Both the position numbers and the translations under genes were made by a program. A DNA stretch of 64,000 bases from the NCBI RefSeq assembly GCF_032854445.1, contig NC_088302.1, positions 48,516,046-48,580,045 of the forward strand. Direction: 5' to 3'. Each line of letters opens with the position of its first letter. Positions within the stretch are counted from its first letter, which is position 1. Below, one piece after another: positions 12,801 to 24,747 of this stretch. Origin of the DNA: Liolophura sinensis. Taxonomy: Eukaryota > Mollusca > Polyplacophora > Chitonida > Chitonidae. Under the pieces are notes generated by a model. It had not been told where the DNA came from. It did not search any database and saw only the letters and a program-made list of their open reading frames with translations.

Positions 12801-15800
12801 AATAAAGACCTACAGATGATGGTAAATAACATGAAATTTTGTCGGTAATGGTGATACAAAAGACGATTTAATTTAGTTAGAGTTAAAGGGAATGAAAACT
12901 AAGTAAGCATCAGTGGAAAGAGGATTGAACACTCTGTCCAAAAAAATCTGTATTCATTTATTCACGTTTTTCTTCAATTTGGTTCAGTTACCTGAGGTTA
13001 AAAGACTGAATTTTCAGGCTGATGCTATATCTTGAGATACTGTCCCTTAAAGTGCTTTCAATTAAATTAGGCCAGTAAATCCTTTTGTCTAAAGTGGGAG
13101 GCGAGGAGTATGAAAGATTAGATCAGATATGAAAGAACTGTAAGACATAGAAGTTTTATCTTAGTACATTTGAGTAGAAGTTTCAATAGAGGAACACATT
13201 CGTATAACGTAGGAAACGTGTCAGTCTATAAAAAACGAATGCACGCTTGTTTGCTTTAATGAACGAGCCAGCGAGTTATTGAGGTTAGGTACTTACTTAC
13301 ACCCTGCGACTTTTGACGGTATCCAGTGAGAGTGATAAAACCTGACTGGCTGTAGGGAATCCATACCGTACAAGTAATGACCTTCAACCAGAAAAAAACA
13401 AACAAACAAAAAGATGCCAATATCAGATGAAAGAGCGTGAAAACTAATTTGCAAATATGGCCTTTAATATTTCTTTTCAATTTTTTGGGGGGTTTCAGGA
13501 GAAAATAGTATTTGTAAAAACTTTTGTATGGTGGATATTTGGGGCCTGTGCATAATACTGTTGTGACACTGTTTGATTTGATTTAATCTGAATTGTGATA
13601 CCTGTAATATTTATGAATATATGAAATGTAAATATGACCAAACTCCAGGTTGAACATTTCTGTTAGCTGAAAAGACCTAATTCTAGAGGAAATATTTCTA
13701 TTAAGCATGTGTTACATCCTCATTTATGACATTTTTTCTCCCATCATAATGCTGGTCGTATAAGTGAAATATTCTTGAGTACGGCGTAAAACACCAATCA
13801 AATAAATAAATAACATTATTATACAAAGACAATTTTTATCAATAGACGGGCCCAAATACCCATCGTACAAAAAGTTTTCAAGTGTCTTTTTCTCTTAACA
13901 AAGAAACTGAAATAAAATATTGAAGACCACATTCACACCTAACTTTTCGCACTCAAACACCAGTGTAATGATGAATAAAACAAAGATGTAACACTGTATA
14001 GGTAAACATTTATTTTGTTTGCAGCCTTTGGACATACAGCAGATGAAAAAATGATCAGCAATATCAGTGGCAGACACTTGCATGCTGAAATTCTGCTATA
14101 TGCCATCTCCCGTTTTCTTTAGAAACAGCCATGAAGCGATGTCTTGTAATGAAATATTATTCAGTAAAACGTAAATTCAGATGAAAAAATTATTAAACTA
14201 CTCTTGCTTATTTGCAGCTTACTATTCTGCGGGCTCTTAATCAAGGAGATAGAGATGCACTTCAAGTACGCATGGAGAACAACTTTAGAAAAACAGTGCC
14301 TTTAAGTAACAGAACAATTAGAACCAATATACAGTATAAAAATAAAGTAAGTATTATGCTTAAGAGTAAGCTGATATGTACATCTACAAGTTAGATTGTC
14401 AATAAAACTTCAGAACAGAAATGTTTTGGAGTACAGAAAATGTTTTGGGGTACAGAAAATGTTATGGGGTACAGAAAATTAAATGAAACAGTACTTTCCT
14501 GATCAGACGCATTTACATTGACTCAGGCGACTAAAGCGCTTGTTCGCTGAGGTCACCAGATACTTGACCAATGAGGTACGTGTTCGAATCCAACTCTGGC
14601 TCTTTTTGGCTGTGGTCTCAAGTTAAAGGGTTTGTCAGGCACCTGGGGAAGGTTGGTTGTCCACTCAGTGCACACCGGTTTCCCTGCAGGCGGTGATATC
14701 AGTGTCATGCCCGCGGTGATATCAGTAACCTGCCCTCAGTGATACCAGTGTCCCGTCCGCGGTGATATCAATATAAAATTTTGTGCATGGCGTTAAGAAC
14801 CATTCAATCATTGTATTCATAGTTAACAGTAGAGCTGTGTATAATGCTGACGACTGTTGTGTACAGTGCTGACAACTGTTGTGTACAGTGCTGACGACTG
14901 TTGTGTACAGTGCTGACGACTGTTATGTACAATGCAGACCATTGTTGTATACAGTGCTGACGACCGTTATGTACAGTGCTGACGACTGTATACAGTGGTG
15001 ACGACTGTTGTGTACAGTGCTGACCACTGTTGCATACAGTTCTGAAGATTGATGTGTACAGTGCTGACGACTGTTGTGCACTATGCTGACGGATGTTATG
15101 TACAATGCTGACGACTGTTCTGTACATTGCTGACGATTGTTGTGTACAATGCTGACGATTGTTGTGTACAATGCTGACGACTGTTAAGTACAGTACTGAC
15201 GACTGTTAAGTACAACACTGACAAGTGTTAAGATCAATGCTGACGGTTGTTGTGTACAATGCTGACGGCTGTGAAGTACAATGCTGACGACTGCTGTCTA
15301 CAATGCTGACGACAGTTTACTACAATGCTGACAATTGTTGTGTACAATGCTAACGACTGTGGTGTACAATGTTGACTGTTGTTGTGTAAAGTGCTGACAA
15401 TTGTTATGTACATTGATGACGACTATTAAGTACAGTGTTGATGATTGTTGTGTACAGTGATGACGACTATTAAGTACAATGCTGACGACTGTTCAGTACA
15501 ATGCTGATGTTTCATGTGTACAATGCTGTCGACTGTTAAGTACAATGCTGACGATTGTTGTGTATTCGTTATGCTGACCATTGTGGCGTACAATGCTGTT
15601 CTTGTAAATTATTATTGTTACGTCCTATGAGTCAAATTGAACAAATATTCTCAGCTTGTCACAGTAAATGAGGGACTGTCAGAGGTGTTTTTGTACCATT
15701 TAAAATCCATTTGACCTGACGGGTTATATTAAACAATGTATGTATCTTCAAATTTGAAATGCAGTTTTGACTTTTTTTTAAACAACTGACATGGTTAGAC

Positions 15801-16864
15801 GCATATAGTGTAATTGCGTCACATCTAGAGCCGTTTAAGTTGAGAAGATTTGTCTCCATGTTAGCCTAGTCATTTTTTCATTATTCTTTTCTGTTCACAG
15901 AAAGATGACGGCTGCGCCAAAGTGAAACAGACAAATTATGCAGGTATGTGTGTAATGTGCTTCATCATCAGGGATGTCTATTCATTACTGTCAGGTAGTT
16001 TGTTTCATTCATGCTTTTCCTGGTTAGTATTCAAGTGATATTATTTAACAAGGCGTAAAGACTGGTTTCAATAATATGCAAAACCACAACCTCAAATACG
16101 TCATGATCCCTTTACCTACAAACCTACCATCAATAGTAGCTCATGCTGGCTTCCTCTCCAGCCATACGTGTGAAGGTCTGCAGCAACCTGCGGAAGGTCG
16201 TGGGTTTACCCCGAGCTCTGACCGGTTTCCTCCCACCATAATGCTGGCCGCCGTCGTATAAGTGAAATATTCTTGAGTACGGCGTAAAGCACCAATCAAA
16301 TAAATAAATACCATCTATAGTTCAAATCATAATCATTTTGGTACGGCGTGAAGGCTTTTCCTATGCGAAACTAAAACCTGAAAACTAAAAACTTCAGGTA
16401 CAGCTTTTTCTTTACTTAAGATTGATTGGTGTCTGCTGGGAATTACAAATCTTTTAGATGGCTTTGTAATATGTTGTTGGAGAGGGCCTTCGTTGTCGAG
16501 GTGGTTAACACGCCAGCGCGGCAAAATGATCCAGGATCCTCTCACCAATGCGGTCGCTATTCATGCTGTCTTCCTCTCCAGCCGTAAGTGGGAAGGTCTT
16601 TTAGCAACCAGTCGATGGTCGTGGGTTTTAAAGTTTTCTCTCACCATATTGCTGGCCGCCGTCGTATAATTGAAATATTCTTGAGCACGGCGTAAAACAC
16701 CTATCAAATAAATAAATAATTAAATGCGTTGTGGTCTGGTGAAGTAGAAATTCTTTTTTAAGATACTTAATGGATAAACGAAATGACTGAATATCTGAGT
16801 TTATCTGTAAATTAATTAATTTGTTTTCCTTTTTATTTCAGTTAACGAGCGATTTACACATTGA
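6744..16864 (+). CDS. Carbonic anhydrase-related protein, CA10/CA11-like (5' exon missing)
   Basis: Eight exons with good GT-AG borders: 6744-6880, 7732-7917, 10576-10671, 10921-10987, 12518-12672, 14218-14346, 15901-15943, 16842-16864, giving 278 residues ending in ...VNERFTH. The order is that of alpha-carbonic anhydrase: WGLLNSEW near the start, SPVNI, the HFGSE strand, GSEHTV, then FPPCHEVVTWIIMN. Of the three zinc histidines, the first is Lys (EVKIHFGS), the second is kept and the third is Gln (VEIQFLAFN). CA10/CA11 proteins carry Arg and Gln at these places, so the protein should be acatalytic. The C-terminal NRTIRTNI and VNE motifs are also typical of that subfamily. Cysteines in RLCSKG and PPCHE could form the subfamily disulphide. 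Relatives are secreted neural proteins (CA10 binds neurexins). About 45 N-terminal residues with the signal peptide are not in view. Confidence 0.93.
7471..7731 (+). repeat. ~52-bp tandem repeat ending at a 3' splice site
   Basis: Four to five units of the form TTTTGTCCAGGTTAGCGTACAGAAACAG plus a variable TGTNGTG(G)CTGGTACTGTAAG portion. The last degenerate units lead straight into the true acceptor TTCGTCCAG|GTCAGTG of the next CA10-like exon. Each unit therefore contains a splice-acceptor lookalike. Confidence 0.8.
7732..7917 (+). CDS. CA10-like exon with the zinc-site strand
   Basis: 62 codons, phase 0 at both ends (donor GAG|GTAAGG). Contains the active-site strand YEVKIHFGSEAS, in which the first zinc ligand is Lys, and GSEHTV, which fits the conserved structural Glu-His of the family. 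Confidence 0.92.
9402..9480. repeat. Compound (ATT)n/(AAT)n/(AAC)n microsatellite
   Basis: Uninterrupted trinucleotide runs that switch from ATT to AAT, then AAC, then AAT, inside a CA10-like intron. Confidence 0.95.
10576..10671 (+). CDS. CA10-like exon, third zinc ligand replaced
   Basis: 32 codons, phase 0 to phase 0; acceptor TTTTTTTAG, donor CAG|GTAAGG. Starts IQFLAFNEDLY: the position of the third zinc His is Gln, as in CA10/CA11. SPHGLAALAVF is the usual family strand. Confidence 0.92.
10921..10987 (+). CDS. CA10-like exon
   Basis: 22 codons plus one base (phase 1 donor, G|GTAACT). Encodes a charged linker (SNDTAKGEFSAIAKVAKKVR) at the place where vertebrate CA10 has SSNPFLNR-like sequence. 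Similar length but low identity. Confidence 0.82.
12518..12672 (+). CDS. CA10-like exon with the YEGS..PPC core
   Basis: Enters in phase 1 and ends in phase 0 (CAG|GTAAAA). Contains LYMTYEGSITFPPCHE followed by VVTWIIMNRPITIT, the best conserved alpha-CA block, including the Thr-rich loop and the Cys before HE. Confidence 0.93.
13736..13812 (+). repeat. SINE 3' fragment
   Basis: 3' portion of the main SINE family (CATAATGCTGGTCG, GAGTACGGCGTAAAACACC, AATAAATAAA tail), inside a CA10-like intron. Confidence 0.85.
14218..14346 (+). CDS. CA10-like exon near the C-terminus
   Basis: 43 codons, phase 0 to 0 (acceptor TTTGCAG, donor AAA|GTAAGT). The motif NRTIRTNI corresponds to the NRCIRTNI block of CA10. 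The usual Cys is Thr here. Confidence 0.9.
14836..15600. repeat. 22-bp minisatellite
   Basis: About 35 degenerate copies of TGCTGACGACTGTTGTGTACA(A/G) in the CA10-like intron between 14346 and 15901. Reverse-strand frames reading Val-Ser-x-Val-His-Asn are repeat artefacts. Confidence 0.95.
15901..15943 (+). CDS. CA10-like small exon
   Basis: 14 codons plus one base, acceptor CTGTTCACAG, donor G|GTATGT. Encodes KDDGCAKVKQTNYA. The lone Cys matches the GKDC Cys of CA10. Confidence 0.8.
16138..16310 (+). repeat. SINE, 5'-truncated
   Basis: Starts at the body (TCATGCTGGCTTCCTCTCC) and runs to the AATAAATAAA tail; CA10-like last intron. Confidence 0.9.
16484..16719 (+). repeat. SINE, near full length
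   Basis: Second SINE in the same intron, with head (GGCCTTCGTTGTCGAGGTGG), body and tail. The tRNA-like B box is lost by a deletion around TCGCTATTCATGC. Confidence 0.88.
16842..16864 (+). CDS. CA10-like terminal coding exon
   Basis: Acceptor TTTTATTTCAG. Completes the split Val codon and encodes NERFTH then TGA. The VNE motif just before the stop is where CA10 proteins end (VNEW...), which supports this short exon. Confidence 0.82.
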
Positions 16865-16960
16865 CCCGGTAGGTCCAGGAAGCTTTTCACAAGCCAAATA
16901 TTGTCCATACAGTTTATATAGTTCTTTAATAATTGAATAGTACAGGAAGCGTTTTGCGGA

Positions 16961-16966
16961 AATAAA
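16961..16966 (+). terminator. Polyadenylation signal of the CA10-like gene
   Basis: AATAAA 97 nt after the stop codon, the first canonical signal downstream. Confidence 0.6.
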
Positions 16967-19417
16967 ACTAACAGTTTAACAATGATTGCTTTGTTTCAGA
17001 ATTTTAAAAGAATAAAAAAGTGAAGTTGAAGTGGGAATCAAAGAAAGACCACACAGGGAAATGAAGGTATTGTAAAATGAAGATTTATGTTTTAATTACA
17101 TATCTGTGCCGATTTAAAATATAAATTTAATATCAGAATTTCTATCCAGCAGTATTTTGTGAACAATGCTAGACTGTTAGTAAGGGTTGCTACAGTCACG
17201 AAAACAAATTAATAAATATTCTTGCCATGAACTGTCATAATAAAGTCTTGAAACTTGAAACATTTTGCGAAATTTTTAAAGAGTCATCAATTTTATTTTC
17301 TTACAGCATTTATATGTGTACATTTTCCTATTAATTTTCGTCTTATGACAAATTCACATCGTAAACCATCATCAGATGTTTATTTCTTTATTTTTCCAGT
17401 CTAAACCACATTGTTTAATGTTGCAACATGATGCAAACTTTGTCACTGAGATCATTGAGATCCGCGTATTTGGTTCTAGCAATGCGACACATATTACCGC
17501 TGTTAATGTCAAGCTGTTTTCTGTGTTCCTTCTGTATTTCAGCTTACGTGTACATCTTTCCATTAGGATACCGTCAGTAAAATACAAGACGTGTAGATTA
17601 CAGATTACTACAATTACAGTTGGATTCTGACTTCCTGTGAAATGTTGTCTGCGTACTGTCAGCAAACAACAGTAGCATTGGCCCGTTCTAGATTGCCCAA
17701 GCCTTCAACGTCAGGGACGAAGACAGGAAGAACCGAATTATAGACTTTCGCTTATCCTATCAGACATTATCTATTATCCTTATCTGCTTCACCATGTTAT
17801 TTTAGTGTTGCGCTACTTATCAACAAAAGACGCTATTTTTATAAGAATGCATATATTGTATCTCATGACGTCGTGTCCTTATATTACATGGTAGGCATAC
17901 ATCTACAGAACAACGATATGGCGACAAAAATGTACAAGTCTAAACTGAAAGTAAAGGCGAATAAAAGTTTCAAGAAGAATGGAATAAATGTTAAGAGAAA
18001 AAAGTGTATTTTGTTTTGATTTACTTTGTTGTGACGGTTATGAGTAAGAAAAAGAAGATTTTTCGAAAAAAATTTTAGATCTAAATCAGGGACATAAATT
18101 TAATCTTACACACGAAAAGCTGTATCTACAGATCAAGCGATAAAACTGTGCATCACATGACGAGATAAACAGTTGTGTTGCCAGCAGCTATGGTGTGATG
18201 AAACACGAGAATATTGTCTTAATTTTACTAGATAAGTACTGTTTGGTTGGAGGGTAGAGGTAATGTTTCAAAATGAATACACTTGTCAAGCCTTTAGCGA
18301 ATGTGTCGAGCAATCGAACGAGCCATCGCAAACGCATTCCCAAGTCTTTGGCTGGGAACCTCATTAGAGAACGTAGAATTTCTCCAGAATATTACATGTG
18401 TTCGATAGTCAGTAGTTTGTTTACTCTTGTCTTTGCGATGACGTTTTCAGGTCAAACTGGTGACGTATTACTCTTGCATTGAAAGTGAACAATGATTTAT
18501 TCAGCTTGGACCCAATTCGCCTTTGTGAGGCTAAAGACACGTATATACAGTTAGTATAGAATTAGTGTCTTTTTTGATATGAGAGTTTCGAGATTCGATG
18601 TGACATCTCTTAATAGGGGAGTTTCGAGTTCGAACTCGTTCATCGATCAAGGTAGAAAAAGCCCAACTATATATCATGTGGCCTGTCAGAAATGTTAGGC
18701 AAATATTTTTGATCACATTTACCACAACACGAGCGTCTGAAAAAAGTGTCATAAAATGGTAATTTAGAGTGGACGAATGATAGAGAAAATTGAGATTCTT
18801 AACGTTTGTAAACTTGAGAAGTTCCTAAAGGAAACAGGTGTTATTTGTACCTCTGAAAAAGGGTGAGACAGAAATAAGTTTCAACAAAGGTCGCCTAACC
18901 TTTTCCACCATTCACATGACACAGTAGGACTGTTTGTACCTTTGACTGCAAAAGATTTCCAACTTGAAACTCCTCTATAAGATAATAAGGGGTGGGGTGG
19001 GTGTTTACAGAACTGTGGGCAAATCAGTACAACGTAACGTGCCGATATTTATAGTTATTTTAGAGGATTCATCTGTTAAGACAGCTGGTTAAAGGATACT
19101 TTCCATTATTGTATGTACGTGCTTGTGTTAAAAAACGCGCTTATATGCTCCATATCATTGCGTCATGGACGTCACCATGATGTCGTAACGTCTAAACGTC
19201 TACTGGATGATGCTTTACGTTATACCCCATCACATTTTACTTCTCAACGAAACCGTTCCACAAAATGAATGTAGGAAAGATATCAGGATACCGCCCCACA
19301 AGTGACAGCTGTCCCGTCCTGAACTTGCCGACGAACCGTAGACCTGAAATCGCCCCACTATTTCACACCGTGACGGTAAGGTTAATCGCTCGACCGGCTA
19401 AATTTGTTTACTTATTT

Positions 19418-19455
19418 ATTACGCTGCGCTAACCAACTGAGCCACACAGGTTCCT
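19418..19455 (-). repeat. SINE head fragment
   Basis: Only the tRNA-like 5' end remains in reverse complement (ACGCTGCGCTAACCAACTGA then GCCAC). Confidence 0.65.
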
Positions 19456-20000
19456 CGCCTAAATCAAATAGACTGTTACTGTTAGCAAAAGGTGTTAAAT
19501 GATACACATGTTGTTGTTGAGACGAGATAATAAAATAATAACACCAGGTACATACATATGGTAAAAAAATCCTATATTTCTGTTATTATACATGAACGAT
19601 CAACCTTTGAAAATCACATATGAACTCTTTGCCAAACCTCGTACCGATGGCGTTTCAAACTGATTTCCCCTGGACAAGGTAACCACGACGATAACTCTAC
19701 TGATAATGTGAAGTACACCAGGACAATGGTGACAGTGTAATGGTTGATATCCGTTCATCCATGCCCGATCACGATCGTTTGACATTTGACCTCTGCCATG
19801 GTTCATATTCTGACTGTTCATGACTGTGCTATGAGTGTGGCATTATAACGCCGTTCAGCAACATAGCTTGAAAATAACTTGACATTTACGCTGTCATTAT
19901 GTTTGCTCTGTATCTTGTTGACTCCAGGTATTTGTATATATTCAACGTTCTATTCATCATTCGCTGTAATTGACTCTTATGGTTTTTTCGTCTTGCTTTA

Positions 20001-20145
20001 ATTTATTTTTTTTATTATTTGATTGGTGTTTTAGGCCGTACTCAAGAATATTTCACTTATATGACGGCGACCATCATTATGGTGGGAGGAAACCAGGCAG
20101 AGCCTGGGGGAAACCCACGACCATCTGCAGGTTGCTGGCAGACCA
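20001..20145 (-). repeat. SINE 3' half
   Basis: Tail-side half in reverse orientation: GATTGGTGTTTTAGGCCG, then CATTATGGTGGGAGGAAACC, then ACCATCTGCAGGTTGCTGGC. Confidence 0.9.
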
Positions 20146-20754
20146 AATATGAATTAGTCATAAACGTCCTCATATTCTGGACTTCACATTAGAAATCAAT
20201 CTTTTTACCAATGAGTTACCCTGTAATCCATACAAATGAAAATTGTAAAATCATGAATTTATTATTCGTTGTTTTGATAATATACACAGTGTATCGTCAC
20301 GACAATTAATAAATGTTTGAAACGACATAAAGAAACTGTAGAAGGAAATAAAAGAATAATAATAATAATTACAAGAATAACAGTTAATACTATTATTTTG
20401 ATGTTATTATTGACAACGTGCTGTGCGCGAAAAAGAAGACTCCAGCCTTCGGACAGCAAACGATTCAGACGACTGAGGATTGTTGTTCGAATCCAGCTCA
20501 CGCTTGGTTTTGCAGTGACCTGTTCCAGGCTCGTCAGACACCCGATAAACGGTTGAGGTTTTCACACGACACTGCAGGAACTCCTCAAGAACAAAACCAA
20601 CTGTATACTCAACCATCAACATATTGCGGGATCAGTTTGTCGAGGCCGGCTTACAATTGCTTGCCTCCGACTGTTTTGCAGACAAATAATAATAAAGCAC
20701 AAGTCGTCCAGGTGCTCAGAAAATGAAGCACATAACTACGATAAACGCTACCGG

Positions 20755-20815
20755 CTAAATACAGCTACACTAAGTAAATACAGCTACACTAAGTAAATAC
20801 AGCTACACTAAGTAA
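20755..20815. repeat. Short 19-bp tandem repeat
   Basis: Three to four copies of TAAATACAGCTACACTAAG. Confidence 0.9.
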
Positions 20816-21773
20816 ACACTGACTCATAATGTATAATGACACATTTGCTTAGGGTCTATCTTTACCCCGTACATAATGAACCAAAGGTCAGCCACGCAAA
20901 GAGGGAAGGCTCCATGAAGAATAAATGAATGATAATCATTATTGTTTCACTCCAATTTGACACGACTACAACCATTCTCTAACAAGGCTACGTTGTATAC
21001 ATACAAACCCAGTATATAATAATAAGAGGCCGCGCGTCGATACCTGTTTAACTATAACTAAATAGGTAGCATGATGTTTTGTGGCCTTACAACTGAACAA
21101 ACGTATACTTGTTCGAAAGCACATCAAAGACCTTTGTTTTCTAAATTTACTCAGATAGCGGTTAACCTAAGCAAGAAATTCCGACTCTAAAAAACTCTGG
21201 AAAACACAAAATCCAGAAACAAATGAACCGGGCACAGGATTCGCCGGGCGATCGGGATCGTGTGATTAAACAGCGCCGCTAGAGATTTGGTGTGGGTATA
21301 GGCTAAATGCCGATGTAGTGCCATTTTGTGTCATAATATAACTTTGAACCAGTCATGTAGAGGCCCTTAGAAAAAAGTTGCTTGTGTTGTTGTAACCGAT
21401 ATTCCGAATGATTTGACACGGGATCAGAAAAAATCCAATTTTCGACAACAAATATCGTCCATGTGAGCTAGGCTTAAGTCACTAAACAATATTCCTGAAT
21501 ACAGATTAAGGAATTATGCAAATGCCAAAGTAGAAAGACTAGATATGTATTTCTTCAAACCCAAATAAGGCAGTTGCCATTTACAACCACCAGGGTCATG
21601 GTATATGGTATATATGGTTCAGCAGCTTGTTTTCAGGCTTAATTTCAAGTCACGTTTCAGATGTTGTAAAGTTACTTATGTAAATTAATTCAAGACAAGA
21701 TGATAAAATGATTAATCACAATTAATAAACAGATGTATAGAAAACAGGCTGTTTGCACGCAAGTAGCACAACT

Positions 21774-21889
21774 TCACTGATCCAGATATCTGTTATAGTG
21801 TTTGGAGTTCTTCATCCGTTCTTTGTACAGGGCATTGAAGCGCTCATTTTGGGCCACAGTGAAGTAATTTTTCCAATCACCCGCCACAC
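21774..21889 (-). CDS. Sulfotransferase last exon
   Basis: Enters in phase 1. Encodes VAGDWKNYFTVAQNERF and a C-terminus ending RYLDQ-stop. With the RKG from the previous exon it makes the diagnostic RKGxxGDWK motif. Reading frame intact. Confidence 0.92.
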
Positions 21890-22481
21890 CTACACCGTGT
21901 GAAAACAAAAACAGATTGAAATCATTAGTGCCTTCATTTGGTGATAGTAAGCAGGTAATCTTTAAAGAACCGCTTATACAAGAACTGGGGGATCTGTAGA
22001 GGACCTGATGTAGTAGGGCGAGGGACTGCCCCTGTGTAGGGAACCATTCAACTCAACAAGCGAACCCAACTATAGCTGTGATTGACAGCTGCTGACACAC
22101 CCGTAAGGATACTCCTTTTTCAATCCCGTTTTACCCCGCGGTTGCCGCTTGTTGTGAATTAGCATACCTTAATAATTATCGATTCTAATTCATGGTAACA
22201 CTTGTCTTCATATCTAAAACACTTGAATGGTAACAATTAAATACAAATATCTTTACTCTCGCAAAAGTATTCTGATAAAATAAGAATCACAAAAAACTGA
22301 ACTCTCTATCCCATAAAGAGCTAGCTTCTCTCCACAGTGAATTTCTTAACTCATTGTACTGTGAACGGCTTCTTGCCAACTTCGACAGATTTTAATTTAA
22401 TAAAAATTGCCCCCCCCCCCCCTCCCCACTTTATAATAATGGCAAAACTCGTCATATAAAAATGTTTATAATTCACATATG

Positions 22482-22623
22482 ATTTATTTATTTATTTATT
22501 CATTTATTTATTTATTTGATTTTACATAGTCATCTGGAACATTTCATTTGTACAGCAGCGGCCAGCATTAAAGCGGGAGGAAAGCGTGAAACGATGATTA
22601 TCCGCATGTTGCTGACAGACCTT
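22482..22623 (-). repeat. Diverged SINE 3' half
   Basis: Expanded ATTT tail followed by decayed body (GCGGCCAGCATTAAAGCGGG, TCCGCATGTTGCTGACAGAC); sulfotransferase last intron. Confidence 0.65.
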
Positions 22624-23152
22624 AACACTTGCTTTTTAGATATGAAGACAAATGCTAACCAAAACGTAACTTTGACAACACACAGAAATACTTTGGTGGA
22701 AGTTTCAGGAAACATATTTCCCTGGTTAATGATGATCTTCATATAGTATGAAAACAAAACTCCGAGCCATATTTGAACTAAAACTTACTGTTTTTGGTGG
22801 ACAAAAGATGACCTATACAAATTCATCATGACCTATACAAATTCAGCATGACCTATCCACATTCCTTACTCATTTTGCAATATTCCAAAGAGGGCTGAAA
22901 TCATGTCTTCTCGAGATACGTGCACTCTATGCATTTTCGGTCAATGTAATACTAAGGTATTCGTAAAAGAAGATATTACCCAAAAGAAAACGGTTGGCCA
23001 AACTGGATTCAAAACAGCAACTGGTCTCAAACTACACACTGGTGACGTGAGACAAATTTTTCAAAGGCATTTAGTTCTGACCTACGCCAAAAGATTGCTC
23101 ACGCTAAGAAGGCAGGAAATTGCTAAAAATGATAAGAAACGCAATAAAATAC

Positions 23153-23333
23153 CTTTTCGGTACATGGTATATTCCCCCTTGTCCCAAATAAACAGATGCT
23201 CTTTTGGGTAAGCCTTTACTTTAGCTGTTTTCATCTGGCTAAAACTGCAGGCAAGAGCGATCTCTTTAGACACATCTTCTGTCAGGTTCACGCCAATGAA
23301 TGATGACAACTTTTTTACGGTAGTTAGCAGATC
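23153..23333 (-). CDS. Sulfotransferase exon 4
   Basis: Phase 0 to 1. Encodes DLLTTVKKLSSFIGVNLTED followed by a helical stretch and MYRKG. The VKKL..FIGVNL pattern is the usual SULT helix after the LYYEE strand. Frame intact. Confidence 0.9.
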
Positions 23334-23974
23334 CTGTGTGTGAAAGAAGATCAAATTTATACAAGCAATGTCTGAATTTGAAACACGCAAAGAGAGGCAG
23401 TTATCTGGCATGTTTCAAATGAGCCAAGTCACATTACATTATTGCTGTAATATATTCCAGAATTGCACAAATCACACAAGTTACTGATAAGAAAAATAGG
23501 TTAATAAATTCAAGATCGGCAATTCCAAACATGTTGGCGAATAGGGCTATCGCATGACTCGTGGGATTGGGGAGGCGGGGTGAGGGCAGAATTATCATCA
23601 CCAGAAACATGAAATGTGTATCTATTTACCTCCCCAGCGTATCACACGTCTCCCGGAAAACTCTCGGATAAGGATTTAAAAAACCCTTTTAAATGACTGA
23701 AGGTCATCTTGCAGCCTCTTGTTGTTTTTCGTTAGTGCAATAGCTTACCACGTATACACATAAAATCAGGAAAAGTAATAATCATATATGGTGCTAGCGG
23801 TATTTTTAGGACTGGTACACATTAAACTGATAAAAGTGACAACCACATAAAGCGCCAACAGCGTCAGGCTGGCTACACATGCAAATAAAATCTACAATTA
23901 AAACCATGTACAGTGCTACCAACACCTCTAGGTTCAGTCTACATTAAGTCTGCAGAAGGAAGAATCATACTGCA

Positions 23975-24233
23975 CCGGTGGGTAGTGTGCTAGTGCAGCA
24001 CGATGACACACGAGCCTTCTCACCAAAGCGGTCATTGTGAATTCAAGTCCAACTCATGCTGGTTTAATGTCCGGTCATCCGTGGGGAGGTATGCCAGATG
24101 AGCGGACTACGGATGCCCGTAGGTTTTCTCCGGGCTTTGCTCGGTTTTCTCCCACAATGATGCTGGTCGGACTCGTATAAGTGAAACATCCTTGAATATG
24201 GTGTAAAACATCTATCAAATAAATAAATAAACA
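23975..24233 (+). repeat. SINE, near full length
   Basis: Has the B-box-like GAATTCAAGTCC, body and AATAAATAAA tail. Its middle carries an insertion (CCGTGGGGAGGTATGCCAG). Sulfotransferase intron. Confidence 0.85.
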
Positions 24234-24423
24234 AATATATACAGTACTGGCATCTACACATCGAATTACATTTACGCATATGATAATCATATAATGTGGT
24301 ATCACCATATTAAAGTTGAGTGGAAATTTTATAGAAAAAAAGAAGTAGAGAGAAGTGAAAACCACATAAAACAGAGGCAGTATTCACAGGGGGAGTACAT
24401 GCGTGTATACATAGGGTCTTACG

Positions 24424-24594
24424 CTGTACTCATACTGGTTTTCTTTCCGAATGTGTGTTAGAAGGACTGCCCGCGGATGTTCGTGGGTTTTCCCAGGAAT
24501 CCGTCCAGGTTCCTACCACCGCAATGCTGGTCGCCGTAGTATAAGTTTAACTCGAATATTATTGAGTACGACGTAAAACAGCAATCAAATAAAA
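24424..24594 (+). repeat. Diverged SINE
   Basis: Body (CGTGGGTTTTCCCAGG, GCAATGCTGGTCGCCG) and tail (GAGTACGACGTAAAACAGC) recognisable with many changes. Confidence 0.75.
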
Positions 24595-24643
24595 TGAAGA
24601 AAATAAACTTGAACAGTTCAGATAGCAGGCATTAGTAACACAC

Positions 24644-24747
24644 CTGCTTTGACTCCTCGTAGTAAAGAGTTAAGACGGGCAACTCTGGGTGATCCTTGAA
24701 AAACTTGTCCCATGCGTCAACATAGTCAAACCACAAATTCGTCTCCG
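24644..24747 (-). CDS. Sulfotransferase exon 3
   Basis: Phase 1 to 0. Encodes TNLWFDYVDAWDKFF, KDHPELPVLTLYYEE, SKQ. This is the family's WF.HV..W and LYYED region. Frame intact; acceptor TTCTCACAG, donor CAG|GTGTGT. Confidence 0.9.

Larger units (their letters stand above)
16967..21773. other. Intergenic interval, CA10-like to sulfotransferase
   Basis: No supported gene. It contains SINE pieces at 19418-19455 and 20001-20145 and a small 19-bp tandem repeat at about 20755-20815. The two flanking genes converge here. Confidence 0.6.

Noticed and set aside
14804-15171. Minus-strand ORFs with VHNSRQHCTQQ repeats
   Set aside because: Translation of the 22-bp minisatellite in a CA10-like intron.
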